A stretch of DNA of 64,000 bases from Campylobacter lari. GTDB taxonomy: Bacteria; Campylobacterota; Campylobacteria; Campylobacterales; Campylobacteraceae. The notes under the pieces were generated by a model, which saw nothing but the letters and a program-made list of their open reading frames with translations, did no database searches and was not told the origin of the DNA. Below, in pieces: positions 19,268 through 28,427 of this stretch. Location of the stretch: contig NZ_LR134508.1 of the NCBI RefSeq assembly GCF_900638335.1, positions 1,478,879 to 1,542,878 on the forward strand, in the 5' to 3' direction. The first letter of the stretch is position 1. Each line of letters begins with the position of its first letter. The translations under genes and the position numbers were made by a program.

Positions 19268-21178
19268 ATGAAAAAACTCTCTCTTTGCGTTGTAGCACTT
19301 AGCTCTTTAGTCTATGCTAATAATGGAAGCATTATCATAGCTAAAAATGATATAGAAAAGGTTATAGAATTATCCCCTGATAGAAACCTCCCTCAAAACA
19401 AAGCTATCAAAGAAAATCTAAAAACCAAAGATGATTATATAAAAAGCCAAGAAGCTAAAAAAGACTTTGAAGAAAAAAAGAAAGCTTTAAAAGAAAAACT
19501 AAATCAAGAAGATGAAGCTAATAATCAAAGCACTAATACAAACAATGATAAAGCAAATACTAGTGTAAATGATGAAACTAATAATTCCAACTCAACTAGC
19601 AATAATACAAACAATATAAATAATCAAACTAATAATAGTTCTAACACTAACTCTACTAACTCAAGCAATCAAACTAACACTACCACTAAAAAAGTAATAA
19701 CCAAATATAAATTTGTTATCACTAATGAAAACACTAGCTTTAAAAAACTAGGTATTAAAGAAGAGGATTTACAATTACTTATTAGTGAGTTTAGCACTAG
19801 AAAATTTAGCTTGCAAGATTTACAAGATATATCTAATATCATTGCTTATTATTTCCAAGTTAATGGCTATCCTGCAGCAACAGCTTATGTACCCCAACAA
19901 GAATTTGAAGATAGTGTGCAAATAAACATAGCCTTAGGAACACTAGGTAAGTATATAATAAAGAATAAAACTACTATAAAAGATCATTTTATAGAAAATA
20001 AGCTTAATGAAAGAATCAAAGGTAAAATCATCTCTACTAAACTCATAGAAGATAGTGTGTATAAAGTCAATGAAATGTATGGAGTACAAACCCTAGCAGG
20101 TTTACAAGCAGGAGAGAATGTAGGAGAAACTGATGTAGTTATAGAAGTAGTGCCTGATACTAAGGCTAATGTATTATTATATACTGATAATTATGGTATT
20201 AAAAGTGCAGGGGAATATAGAGCTGGTATTAGTATGGGATTTAATTCTATATTTAATATGGGAGATTATTATAATTTTTACTTACAATCTAGTGATGAAA
20301 GACAAATCAACTATGGAGCAAGTTATACTTTCTTTTTAGGAAATTTAAAAATTACTCCAAGCATATCTCAAGGATCTTATTCTTTAGGTGGAGATTATAA
20401 AGAAGTTGGCTTTAGTGGTACTTCTAGAAATATTGGTGTTGATTTTTCTTATCCTGTATGGATTAATACAAATTCCTCTTTATATTTTACTTCTAGTATT
20501 TATCATAAGATATTAAAAGATGAACCTTTTTCAAATATATTTGATGATTATAGTATAGATAAACATTCTAATGTAGGTAGTGTAGGTTTAGAAGGTTTAT
20601 TTAGAGGCTTTGAGAATAATACTTTAAGTTATAGTGCTAAGGTAAGTGTAGGTAAGGTTAATGATGATGGCACTACTATATTTGGAAATACATCTAAAAG
20701 TGATGGTAATGGCTTTGGCTGGTTTAGAAAACTCAATGCTAGTGTGAATAATTATTATAGTATTAATGAATACATTACGCATACTTTAAATATAAACTAT
20801 CAAAAGGTATTAGGGAATTTTGAATTAGATTCTTCTGAGAGTTCATCTTTAGGTGGAGCTTATGGAGTAAGAGCTTATGATAATGGTGAAGGTGATGGAG
20901 ATAATACCATAGTAGCTAACTTTGGTATAAGAATAAATATACCAAATACGAATTTTTATTTTACTCCTTTTTATGATGTAGGTTATGCTTGGTATGAAAA
21001 AGCTTCAGGAAGTAGATTAGCAGATGAGCATTTTTTAGATGCAGTAGGTTTGCAAATACTTTATAATAAGAATAATGCATATTATATAAAGCTTGATGCA
21101 GCAAGAGCAGTTCATCAATACAAATATGATGATGATCATAGAATGAAATTATATTTAAGTGGTGGGGTGTATTTTTAA
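19268..21178 (+). CDS. TpsB outer-membrane transporter (FhaC/ShlB family)
   Basis: A 636-residue translocator for the TpsA protein encoded upstream. The signal peptide is MKKLSLCVVALSSLVYA. Residues 20-80 are helical and Lys/Glu-rich, and residues 85-140 form an Asn/Ser/Thr linker. POTRA domains follow (from about 145, including YYFQVNGYPAATAYVPQQ, typical of POTRA_2). The C-terminal half (from about 300) is a beta-barrel with alternating strands ending LSGGVYF, a terminal Phe as in outer-membrane barrels. The linker is unusually long and repetitive. Confidence 0.88.
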   Translation: MKKLSLCVVALSSLVYANNGSIIIAKNDIEKVIELSPDRNLPQNKAIKENLKTKDDYIKSQEAKKDFEEKKKALKEKLNQEDEANNQSTNTNNDKANTSVNDETNNSNSTSNNTNNINNQTNNSSNTNSTNSSNQTNTTTKKVITKYKFVITNENTSFKKLGIKEEDLQLLISEFSTRKFSLQDLQDISNIIAYYFQVNGYPAATAYVPQQEFEDSVQINIALGTLGKYIIKNKTTIKDHFIENKLNERIKGKIISTKLIEDSVYKVNEMYGVQTLAGLQAGENVGETDVVIEVVPDTKANVLLYTDNYGIKSAGEYRAGISMGFNSIFNMGDYYNFYLQSSDERQINYGASYTFFLGNLKITPSISQGSYSLGGDYKEVGFSGTSRNIGVDFSYPVWINTNSSLYFTSSIYHKILKDEPFSNIFDDYSIDKHSNVGSVGLEGLFRGFENNTLSYSAKVSVGKVNDDGTTIFGNTSKSDGNGFGWFRKLNASVNNYYSINEYITHTLNINYQKVLGNFELDSSESSSLGGAYGVRAYDNGEGDGDNTIVANFGIRINIPNTNFYFTPFYDVGYAWYEKASGSRLADEHFLDAVGLQILYNKNNAYYIKLDAARAVHQYKYDDDHRMKLYLSGGVYF

Positions 21179-21190
21179 CCACCACTTAAA
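21154..21190. terminator. Long inverted repeat at the tpsB / pseudopilin junction
   Basis: TTTAAGTGGTGG and its exact complement CCACCACTTAAA form a 12-bp stem around a 13-base loop. The stem codes for Leu-Ser-Gly-Gly at the end of both converging proteins. It probably stops transcription in both directions. Confidence 0.6.
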
Positions 21191-21747
21191 AAATATACCC
21201 TAGTAACTAAGTCTTTAAAAGCTTTAGAATGAACTAAACTTTGACAAGCCTTAGACTTTGAAGTGCTTGTAAATTCACTTTGACCAAAAGCATTTAAAGC
21301 TTCATCTAGTTGAGTTTTTATACTTTGATTTTTAGGGTCTTTTAAAGCTTGATTTTTTAAATCTGCTATATTTTGGGCTTTGCTTTTTTGAGCATTATCT
21401 GCCATAAACGCCAAAAGCAAAACGCTTTCTTTATCTACAAAAAGCACTTTAAAACACTGCTCATCATTTCCCACGCTAAAATCTAGCTCTTTGGTGGAAT
21501 TTTGTAAATTTGATAAATCTTCATTTTTTATATTTACTACATTACTCATCAAAGCTATACTTGAAAGACTTTCATTTTTTAACACATAAGAACTTACATC
21601 ATTGATAAAAGTTTTTAAATTTCCCAAAGCTTGAGCTGTGCTTGCCTCATCTTTACTTGTACTAAATTTTGGCAAAGCAACCGCAGCCAAAACTCCAAGT
21701 ATAATTACCACAAACACAAGCTCTATAATAGTAAATGCCTTTTTCAT
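21175..21747 (-). CDS. ctsG: Type II/IV pseudopilin-like transformation protein CtsG
   Basis: A 190-residue protein with a type IV prepilin N-terminus: MKKA, then FTIIELVFVVIILGVLAAVA, with Glu at position +5 of the processed protein and a hydrophobic helix. The globular part has three Cys residues. By position next to tsaD it corresponds to C. jejuni CtsG (Cj1343c), needed for natural DNA uptake. The symbol rests on remembered gene order plus the prepilin motif. It overlaps tsaD by 4 bases and converges on tpsB. Confidence 0.78.
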   Translation of the reverse strand: MKKAFTIIELVFVVIILGVLAAVALPKFSTSKDEASTAQALGNLKTFINDVSSYVLKNESLSSIALMSNVVNIKNEDLSNLQNSTKELDFSVGNDEQCFKVLFVDKESVLLLAFMADNAQKSKAQNIADLKNQALKDPKNQSIKTQLDEALNAFGQSEFTSTSKSKACQSLVHSKAFKDLVTRVYFLSGG

Positions 21748-22751
21748 AACACACCTTGTAAATTTTTGACTTTAGGACTTATAAGATCATCTTCAATACT
21801 TACAAATTCTTTACGCTCATAAGCTTCACAAGCTGCTCTTGCTATCATCAAAGCATTGTCTGAACAATATTCAAGTGGAGCTAGCAAAAGCTCGCATTGA
21901 TAGCTTTGACATAAATGCTCTATTTGACTTCTTAAACTTAAATTTGCACTAGCTCCACCTACTATACCAAAGCGTTTAAATCTATGTTCTTTAAAAATTT
22001 TTTCTAATTTGTTTAAAATATGAGCTATAGCTGCTTTTTGAAATGCAAAGGCAATTTTGCTTTTACGCTCTAAGCTTAACTCTTCTTTTAAAATTTCCAA
22101 ACGTACTTGATTTTTAAGTCCTGAAAAGCTATAAGCTAAGTCTTTAGAATGAAGCAAAGGTATACTAAATTCTAAATCACTTTCTTTTGCATTTTTGGCT
22201 AAATTTTCTATGATAGCCCCACCAGGATAACCAAGATCCATCATCTTTGCTACTTTATCAAAACTTTCTCCAAAGCTATCATCAGTTGTTCTTGCTAATT
22301 CTGTGATTTTACCTTGCCCATCGATAAAAAGCACCATAGTATGCCCACCACTTACAAGTAACACACCCATATCAAAACTAGCTTTTTTATCTAAAAACAT
22401 AGAGTAGATATGCCCTTTTAGGTGATTAGTAGCTATGAGTGGTAAATTTAAACTAATGGCAAGCATTTTAGCCATAGCAACACCGCCTATCAAACTCACA
22501 CTAAGACCAGGTTCATTCGTAACTGCTATAGCACAAAGTTTGTCAAAGTATTTTTGGCATTTTTCTAAGATTTTAGGTAAAGCTTCGCTATGCAATCTCG
22601 CAGCAAGCTCAGGCACTACCCCTCCATAAATACTATGAGCATTTTCTTGTGAAATTTTTGTATGAAAAATATACTCAAAAGTATTTTTGTCAATGATAGC
22701 AATAGAACTATCATCACACGAGCTTTCTATGGCAAGAATTAAATTTTTCAT
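21744..22751 (-). CDS. tsaD: tRNA N6-threonylcarbamoyladenosine transferase TsaD
   Basis: A 335-residue ASKHA-fold enzyme that, with TsaB/TsaE, adds threonylcarbamoyl to A37 of ANN-reading tRNAs. Diagnostic motifs: IESSCDDSSIAI at the N-terminus, HSIYGGVVPELAARLH, the metal-binding NHLKGHIYS and the nucleotide motif VSGGHTMVLF. Length matches the family (about 335). It overlaps its neighbours by 4 bases on both sides, suggesting translational coupling in the pgp1-tsaD-ctsG chain. Confidence 0.95.
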   Translation of the reverse strand: MKNLILAIESSCDDSSIAIIDKNTFEYIFHTKISQENAHSIYGGVVPELAARLHSEALPKILEKCQKYFDKLCAIAVTNEPGLSVSLIGGVAMAKMLAISLNLPLIATNHLKGHIYSMFLDKKASFDMGVLLVSGGHTMVLFIDGQGKITELARTTDDSFGESFDKVAKMMDLGYPGGAIIENLAKNAKESDLEFSIPLLHSKDLAYSFSGLKNQVRLEILKEELSLERKSKIAFAFQKAAIAHILNKLEKIFKEHRFKRFGIVGGASANLSLRSQIEHLCQSYQCELLLAPLEYCSDNALMIARAACEAYERKEFVSIEDDLISPKVKNLQGVL

Positions 22752-24136
22752 TGAAATTCTACCAAAATCATACCAATAAATTTGTCTTTTTGCTCTGCTT
22801 TTTCTATGGCTTTTATAGGTATGTTTGCTTTTTTAATTTCTTTAAAATTTGTCTTTTTTTCTAAGGCTTGATCTGCTAAATTAGCATTTTTTAATTCATA
22901 AAATTCCACTCTATAAATTTTTCTTTTTTTATCTAAAGAATAACGGCTTTGCATTTGATTTTTACTAATTTCTATGTCACTTTCATCACTGCCTTTATCA
23001 AAACCTATAATATTTACCCTTACACCTGCAATAGAAGGAACTTTAAAGTTATTTTTTACCATGATCTTTTGAGCAAAATTAGTCTTTATACTTTTACCAT
23101 CTACTATCAACTCAATACCATCTAGAGCATTTGAAAATTCAAAATATTCAGGGTATAGTCTAGTTTGCAAACGATTTCCATAATTTATCGAAAATGAATT
23201 TGAATTTAAAACAACAGCTGTAATCTCATTACTTGCCTCATAATTTAAAGTTTGGTTAATAGGAAAAGGTAAAAAATTTATAGCATTAGCTGGCTTATCA
23301 AGATAAAGCAAGATTTTATCATTAAAAAGTCTTACCTCTAAAGGCTTTTCAATAGCCCTATAAACCCCATTTGGAGTTAACTCAAAAGTTCTTTGAAATT
23401 CTATATTTGCTTTTTTTAAATAGTACTCCACTGCTAAAAGATGATAATACACCCTTAAATGAGTTGGTAGATTTTTACTTGCTTCATTTGCAAAAGCTGC
23501 TTTGTGATTTGATACAACAAAATAAGTTAAAGCCTTTAACATATCTTTATCATTGCTTTCTTGGGTTTTGGTATTTTTTAAATGATATTGATGTTCTTCT
23601 TTTACCAAAGCTTTGTTGATATTTTCCACCGCTTCTTTAGCTATATTTTCTAAGTCTGCGTATTTTGTAGAATTTACTTCACTTTGATCAATAATGCTAG
23701 TATTACCCCAGCGATTTGGATTTTTATCTTTGCTTTCGTATTGTGGCCTATAAAAACCGCTTCCATCATGTAAATTTATAACCATATTGACTTCAGGATC
23801 TAAAATCAACTTTTTTATACGCTCTATGGTATGAAAATCTGGATCATTTTCATCTATATAAGCAAACTTTCTATTTAAATCACCAAAATTTCCTCTGTTT
23901 CTAGCTATAATACTTTCAAAAGCTAAATTTGGTGCAACAATGATTTTGCCTTTAGTGATATTATAATCACTTAAAAGCAAACTAGCAGCATGAAAGCCAC
24001 CTGGTTCATCTCCTTGCATACCTCCAAGAATTAAAACCGTATTATTATCATCTAAGCTTTTTCCATTTTCCTTAACACTAAATTCTAAAGCAAAAACAAC
24101 ATTTACAAAAGCTAAAATACTTAAAAATAATCTCAC
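22748..24136 (-). CDS. pgp1: Peptidoglycan DL-carboxypeptidase Pgp1 (Csd4-like, helical shape)
   Basis: A 462-residue secreted M14-type zinc peptidase with a signal peptide (first 16 residues). In C. jejuni Pgp1 (Cj1345c, same position before tsaD) trims muropeptide tripeptides to dipeptides and sets helical shape. The metal motif reads [10 protein letters not shown], with Gln41 where most M14 enzymes have His, then Glu44 and His123 ([10 protein letters not shown]). A Gln ligand is known for H. pylori Csd4, so this is a family trait, not a defect. It overlaps dxr and tsaD by 4 bases each. Confidence 0.9.
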   Translation of the reverse strand: MRLFLSILAFVNVVFALEFSVKENGKSLDDNNTVLILGGMQGDEPGGFHAASLLLSDYNITKGKIIVAPNLAFESIIARNRGNFGDLNRKFAYIDENDPDFHTIERIKKLILDPEVNMVINLHDGSGFYRPQYESKDKNPNRWGNTSIIDQSEVNSTKYADLENIAKEAVENINKALVKEEHQYHLKNTKTQESNDKDMLKALTYFVVSNHKAAFANEASKNLPTHLRVYYHLLAVEYYLKKANIEFQRTFELTPNGVYRAIEKPLEVRLFNDKILLYLDKPANAINFLPFPINQTLNYEASNEITAVVLNSNSFSINYGNRLQTRLYPEYFEFSNALDGIELIVDGKSIKTNFAQKIMVKNNFKVPSIAGVRVNIIGFDKGSDESDIEISKNQMQSRYSLDKKRKIYRVEFYELKNANLADQALEKKTNFKEIKKANIPIKAIEKAEQKDKFIGMILVEFQ

Positions 24137-25212
24137 TTCATTTCCTTATCTAAATAAAGCCTTACTTGCTTATCGTACTCAAATACATCTTCAATTTGGT
24201 TGATCTTTGGCACTCCAAAGTGATCCAGTGATTTAAAAATTCCCCTAGCTATATCTAAAAATTGTGCTTTTTGAGCTAAAAATTGATGCACCATATATTC
24301 ATTTGCACTATTAATAATCACACCTAAATCAGGCTCTTTTAAAAGTTCATCTTTAAGTGAAAATATAGGGTATTTTTTTAAACTAATTTTTTCAAATTTT
24401 AAACTTGACATAGTTAATAAATCTAAATTTTCTATAAAACTTTTACTATGTTTATTTAAAATCGCTTGAGCGATAGATAAACGCATATTTGCATGAGAAA
24501 AATACGCACTTATACCACCATCTTTAAACTCGCACAAAGCATGCACCAAAGATTTTCTTTCTATTAAAGCATCTATTTGTTTAACACCATAAAGATGAAA
24601 AGCTTCGATGACTTCAAAAAGCTTATTACACATACTAGCACTATCTATAGTGATCTTAGCCCCCATGCTCCAGTTAGGATGCTTGAGGGCTTCTTTTACG
24701 CTAACATTTTTTAAATCTTTGATTTTATATTTATAAAAAGCTCCACCACTTGCTGTAATGAAAAGCTTTTTAATGTTTTTTCTTTTATCTATCAAGCACT
24801 TTAACGCTGCATGCTCGCTATCTATGGCTTTAATTTTAGAAGTGTCAAAAAATTTCCCTGCCACCACTAAGCTTTCTTTGTTTGCTAAGGCTAAGGTTTT
24901 ACCAAGTTTTTGCGCCATAAGACTTGAGTTTAACCCCGCAAAACCTACTATAGCATTTACCACCAAAGAGCTTTTACACTCAGCTATCATCGCTTTTAAG
25001 CCCTCTTGGCCACAAAAAATCTTATCATGATCAACCAAGGTTTTATCTTTTTCATCTTGGATACATACAAATTTAGGTTTAAAAAGAGCTATTTGCTCAT
25101 TTAAAAGCTTGATATTTTTACCACAAGATAAAGCTTCTATGCTTATGTTTTTTTCTTTAGCGATAAAAAGAGTATTAACCCCTATACTTCCCGTACTTCC
25201 AAGAACGATCAT
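24133..25212 (-). CDS. dxr: 1-deoxy-D-xylulose 5-phosphate reductoisomerase
   Basis: A 359-residue enzyme of the MEP isoprenoid pathway that makes MEP from DXP with NADPH. The N-terminal [15 protein letters not shown] is the dinucleotide-binding loop. [12 protein letters not shown], the DSEHAA metal/substrate motif, TASGGAF and [17 protein letters not shown] are diagnostic. Length is slightly below the usual 385-400 but complete. It overlaps cdsA by 4 bases. Confidence 0.95.
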   Translation of the reverse strand: MIVLGSTGSIGVNTLFIAKEKNISIEALSCGKNIKLLNEQIALFKPKFVCIQDEKDKTLVDHDKIFCGQEGLKAMIAECKSSLVVNAIVGFAGLNSSLMAQKLGKTLALANKESLVVAGKFFDTSKIKAIDSEHAALKCLIDKRKNIKKLFITASGGAFYKYKIKDLKNVSVKEALKHPNWSMGAKITIDSASMCNKLFEVIEAFHLYGVKQIDALIERKSLVHALCEFKDGGISAYFSHANMRLSIAQAILNKHSKSFIENLDLLTMSSLKFEKISLKKYPIFSLKDELLKEPDLGVIINSANEYMVHQFLAQKAQFLDIARGIFKSLDHFGVPKINQIEDVFEYDKQVRLYLDKEMK

Positions 25213-25937
25213 ACCAAAGTTGCCATTGCAAATGCTGCAATAATAACAGCATCAATTCTATCTAAAACTCCACCATGTCCTGGGATTAAATTACCACTAT
25301 CTTTAATGCCTGCTTGTCTTTTAAAATAACTCTCAAGCAAATCCCCTATCACAGCAAAAACAGCTACGATTAAAGATATATAAATACTTTTTACCAAGCT
25401 AAATTCAAAAGAGCCTATGATAGTTCCTAAAATCCCTGCACAAACTATGCCACCTACAACACCTTCTAAAGTTTTATTTGGGCTTGTTGGAGAAAAAGCT
25501 CTCTCACCAATTAGTTTTCCTATAAAATACGCCCCACTATCACAAGCAACCACAATCACTATAAGCCAAAACAATACAAACATACCCTCATAGCTTAACA
25601 CCTGATAAAGCATTAAAATAGGCAAAGTAGGATATATATAAGGCATAAGTTCATTTAAATTTTCACTTTTTTTATAAACTAAATATCCCAAAATCAAAAT
25701 CAAAGCCATAAGGCCTATAAAGAAAGGTTTATCTAAAAATGCTCCTATTGTAAAAATACACAAAGCTACAAAAACACTTGCATATTTACTTTTAAACATA
25801 GCTTTTGCTTCATTAAATGCCAAAAACAATAAAACACCAAAAATTGCAAAATTAATCAAAAAATTATCCACTAAAGCAACAACAGCTACCACAGCTATCA
25901 TCACAATAGCACTAAGAATTCTTGTCTTTGAAAACAT
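25209..25937 (-). CDS. cdsA: Phosphatidate cytidylyltransferase CdsA
   Basis: A 242-residue membrane enzyme making CDP-diacylglycerol for phospholipid synthesis. About 7-8 hydrophobic segments precede the CDP-alcohol signature [20 protein letters not shown] followed by GVLDRIDA near the C-terminus. First of the overlapping run with dxr, pgp1, tsaD and ctsG; the small gene at 25949 lies 11 bases upstream. Confidence 0.94.
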   Translation of the reverse strand: MFSKTRILSAIVMIAVVAVVALVDNFLINFAIFGVLLFLAFNEAKAMFKSKYASVFVALCIFTIGAFLDKPFFIGLMALILILGYLVYKKSENLNELMPYIYPTLPILMLYQVLSYEGMFVLFWLIVIVVACDSGAYFIGKLIGERAFSPTSPNKTLEGVVGGIVCAGILGTIIGSFEFSLVKSIYISLIVAVFAVIGDLLESYFKRQAGIKDSGNLIPGHGGVLDRIDAVIIAAFAMATLV

Positions 25938-25948
25938 TTTTATCCTTT

Positions 25949-26269
25949 CTATATACTTAAATCAAGCAAGTGAGAGCTTTTTTTAACTACTTCTTGCTCT
26001 TCATCTTCATGTTCGTCTTTTTCTTCTTGTTCTTGATGATGTCTAGAATGCTTCTTTTCTTCCTCTTGTCTTTCTTTTACTTCATCACTTACTTCATGAG
26101 TTTGATTAACTTTTTCAAGTTTCTCAACTGCCTTTTCTTTTGCTTGAAACTCACTCATATTTACTAAAGTTGCAAAAGAATCTTTTGCTAACTCATTACT
26201 TGCTTGTGCTGAATGTATTGGTGCATTTTGGTTGGCAAAATGAATACCACCTATGGGACTTATAGGCAT
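25949..26269 (-). CDS. Small His/Glu-rich hypothetical protein
   Basis: A 106-residue hydrophilic protein. From about residue 45 it is strongly charged (KEKAVEKLEKVNQTHEVS), followed by a stretch very rich in Glu, Lys and His, probably helical or disordered. There is no signal peptide. C. jejuni has a small charged protein at the same place (Cj1348c). The His/Glu cluster could bind metal, but that is a guess. It lies between an NFACT gene and cdsA with gaps of 2 and 11 bases. Confidence 0.7.
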   Translation of the reverse strand: MPISPIGGIHFANQNAPIHSAQASNELAKDSFATLVNMSEFQAKEKAVEKLEKVNQTHEVSDEVKERQEEEKKHSRHHQEQEEKDEHEDEEQEVVKKSSHLLDLSI

Positions 26270-26271
26270 AC

Positions 26272-27576
26272 TTACTCCTTTAAAATGCTTATAGTCTTAT
26301 AATTTGTATAATTTACAAAAGCCTTCTCTCTCACTTTAACAAAATTCTTACTCGTATAATCGACCAAATAAGCTCCAGAGCTTAGCTTGGAAAATTCCAC
26401 ACAAAGTTTTGCTGCAAATTCTAGCACTAATTGACTTATTTTTAATTTATTTGAAGTAATGATTACATGTGCACTAGGATAATCTTTCACATGTAGCCAG
26501 ATATCATCTTTTTTAGCTATTTTTAACAAGTATTCATTAGCTTTTTCATTGCGCCCTACGCTGATTTTAAACTCATCAAAATAAAAACAACTAACCCCTG
26601 CATTTAGCTCTTCTTTTTTAGTTTTTTTATTTTTTTTAGGCATTAAAACTTCTAATTCTCGCAAAGAAGTGCTTTTAGTAATTAAGTCTTTTAAATTGAT
26701 TAAAAAATCAAGTTTTTCGCTTAAAATTTCTCTTTCTATATTAATATTTTTAGCCTTTTGTTTTAGCTTTTTAGCCATTTTGTAAAATTCATTCGCACTA
26801 TTTTTAGGAGTATCTTCGAGTTTAAAAGCAAGCTCATTTGCATTAAAATCTTGCAAAATAAATTCTCTTTGATAATCTTTTAAAGAATTTAAATTAGCAA
26901 ATAAAACATCTGCTTTTTGGCTTAACTCTTGAGCTTTTTTTAACAAATCGCTTTCTTGTTCTAAATTTTCTATACTTTCTTTAAGAGTAAAGATTTTTTT
27001 ATCTACATTTAAAAGTTTATTTTCTTTAATATCTTTTAAGCGATCTTGCTGTAACTTTTTAGCACTTTCTTTAAAATATGCATTAAAATCATCAATCTTT
27101 ACAAATTCTTCTTTGATCTCATAAGCTTTTAAAGCTTGGAGTTTTTCGCCTATTTTTACAATACGGTAGCTTTTATCTATATGGCGCAAAGCTTCTATGA
27201 TAATATCATTAGTGTCTGTGATGATTACATTAGTGTTTTTTCCTGTAAATTCAAAATAAATCTTAGCCCCATAAGCTTTGTAAGATTTTTCTGATAAAAC
27301 TTCAAAAGACAAAATTCTATTATTTTCTAATACTTCCAAATTTAAAATCCTTGCATTAGAAAAATATTTTTTTAACATAAAATCAAAAGGTGCATTATAG
27401 ACTTTTGCTTGGAGTTTATCTTGGTAAATTCCGCTTTTTCCACGCGTTAAGTCTAGTATAAAAGCTTGATGATCTAAGCTAAGCTCTAAGATATTATCAT
27501 CAAGGCGTTTGAGATAATTTAGTCTTTGAAATTGTTTAAAATAATCTTTTATTTGTATTAAATCTGTATATTTCAT
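26272..27576 (-). CDS. NFACT/RqcH-family protein (annotated elsewhere as fibronectin-binding)
   Basis: A 434-residue protein of the NFACT family, whose bacterial RqcH members act in ribosome-associated quality control by adding Ala tails to stalled chains. The N-terminal NFACT-N part (about 1-150) is followed by long coiled-coil helices (about 170-310) and the NFACT-R domain with DDIWLHVKDYPSAHVII. It is shorter than B. subtilis RqcH (about 570 aa). Campylobacter members are often labelled fibronectin/fibrinogen-binding. No secretion signal is seen. Confidence 0.82.
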   Translation of the reverse strand: MKYTDLIQIKDYFKQFQRLNYLKRLDDNILELSLDHQAFILDLTRGKSGIYQDKLQAKVYNAPFDFMLKKYFSNARILNLEVLENNRILSFEVLSEKSYKAYGAKIYFEFTGKNTNVIITDTNDIIIEALRHIDKSYRIVKIGEKLQALKAYEIKEEFVKIDDFNAYFKESAKKLQQDRLKDIKENKLLNVDKKIFTLKESIENLEQESDLLKKAQELSQKADVLFANLNSLKDYQREFILQDFNANELAFKLEDTPKNSANEFYKMAKKLKQKAKNINIEREILSEKLDFLINLKDLITKSTSLRELEVLMPKKNKKTKKEELNAGVSCFYFDEFKISVGRNEKANEYLLKIAKKDDIWLHVKDYPSAHVIITSNKLKISQLVLEFAAKLCVEFSKLSSGAYLVDYTSKNFVKVREKAFVNYTNYKTISILKE

Positions 27577-27617
27577 AAATGTATTATAAAATATTTTGAT
27601 GAATTTATGAGGTTTTT

Positions 27618-28220
27618 ATGAGTGAAAAAATTCCCTATCCTTGTGTGATTTTATGTGGCGGAAAGTCTTCACGTATGGGAGAAGATAAAAGCTTGTTACA
27701 AGTAGATGATAAAAACTTAACTCTTTATCAATATGAAAAAATGTCAAAAATTTTTAATCAAGTTTTTATTAGCACCAAAAAAGATAAATTTCATCAAAAA
27801 AACTTAGCTCTTATTTTAGATGAGGATTTAAACAACTACTCCCCACTTATTGCTTTAAATTCTATACTTAAACATTTTCAAAATACTTATGTATTTATCC
27901 TTAGTGTAGATACTCCAAACATAAGCAAAAGAAGTATTTATACGCTTTTTCATCATCTAAAAGCACAAAATATACTCTTAGTAAGCACAAAAAAACACAA
28001 ACATTATTTATGTGGATTTTATCATAGTAGAATTTTTGAAAAAACTTTGCAATTTTTACAAGAAAATAACCACAAACTAGCCCTTTTTTGTGATACAATG
28101 AAAGCAGAATTTGTAGAATTTGAAAACGAAAATGAGTTTTTAAATTTAAATTACTTTAATGATTATAAAAAGTGGCTTCATGAAAAGTATTACTCTACAC
28201 CTTACCTACATAATATTTAA
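27618..28220 (+). CDS. mobA: Molybdenum cofactor guanylyltransferase MobA
   Basis: A 200-residue nucleotidyltransferase that attaches GMP to molybdopterin. The N-terminal signature CVILCGGKSSRMGEDKSLL is diagnostic, and LSVDTPNISK corresponds to the metal-binding Asp motif. It is divergent from the NFACT gene, as in C. jejuni (Cj1350). Confidence 0.9.
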   Translation: MSEKIPYPCVILCGGKSSRMGEDKSLLQVDDKNLTLYQYEKMSKIFNQVFISTKKDKFHQKNLALILDEDLNNYSPLIALNSILKHFQNTYVFILSVDTPNISKRSIYTLFHHLKAQNILLVSTKKHKHYLCGFYHSRIFEKTLQFLQENNHKLALFCDTMKAEFVEFENENEFLNLNYFNDYKKWLHEKYYSTPYLHNI

Positions 28221-28427
28221 TAAATTCGGGTTTTGAAATGTGAATTTTATTAATCTCTCATGAAATTTTGCATAATTTCAACCAAGCATAATAATATTTA
28301 ATTTATTAGCAACAAAAAATAATAAACATCTTCTCCGCTATAATGGTTTATACTCAGTATCTTAATAAAATAAGAATTTTATTAAACCCTATATTTAAAA
28401 ACTCTAGAATACAAATTTATTAATATA
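28221..28427. other. Intergenic region after mobA with an orphan promoter-like box and hairpin
   Basis: 207 bases without an open frame. CTATAATGG at 28338-28346 looks like a plus-strand -10 box. About 20 bases on, TTAATAAAAT and ATTTTATTAA (28362-28385) can pair in a 10-bp AT-only stem without a T run. In C. jejuni a phospholipase gene (pldA) follows mobA; nothing of it is visible here. Confidence 0.35.
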
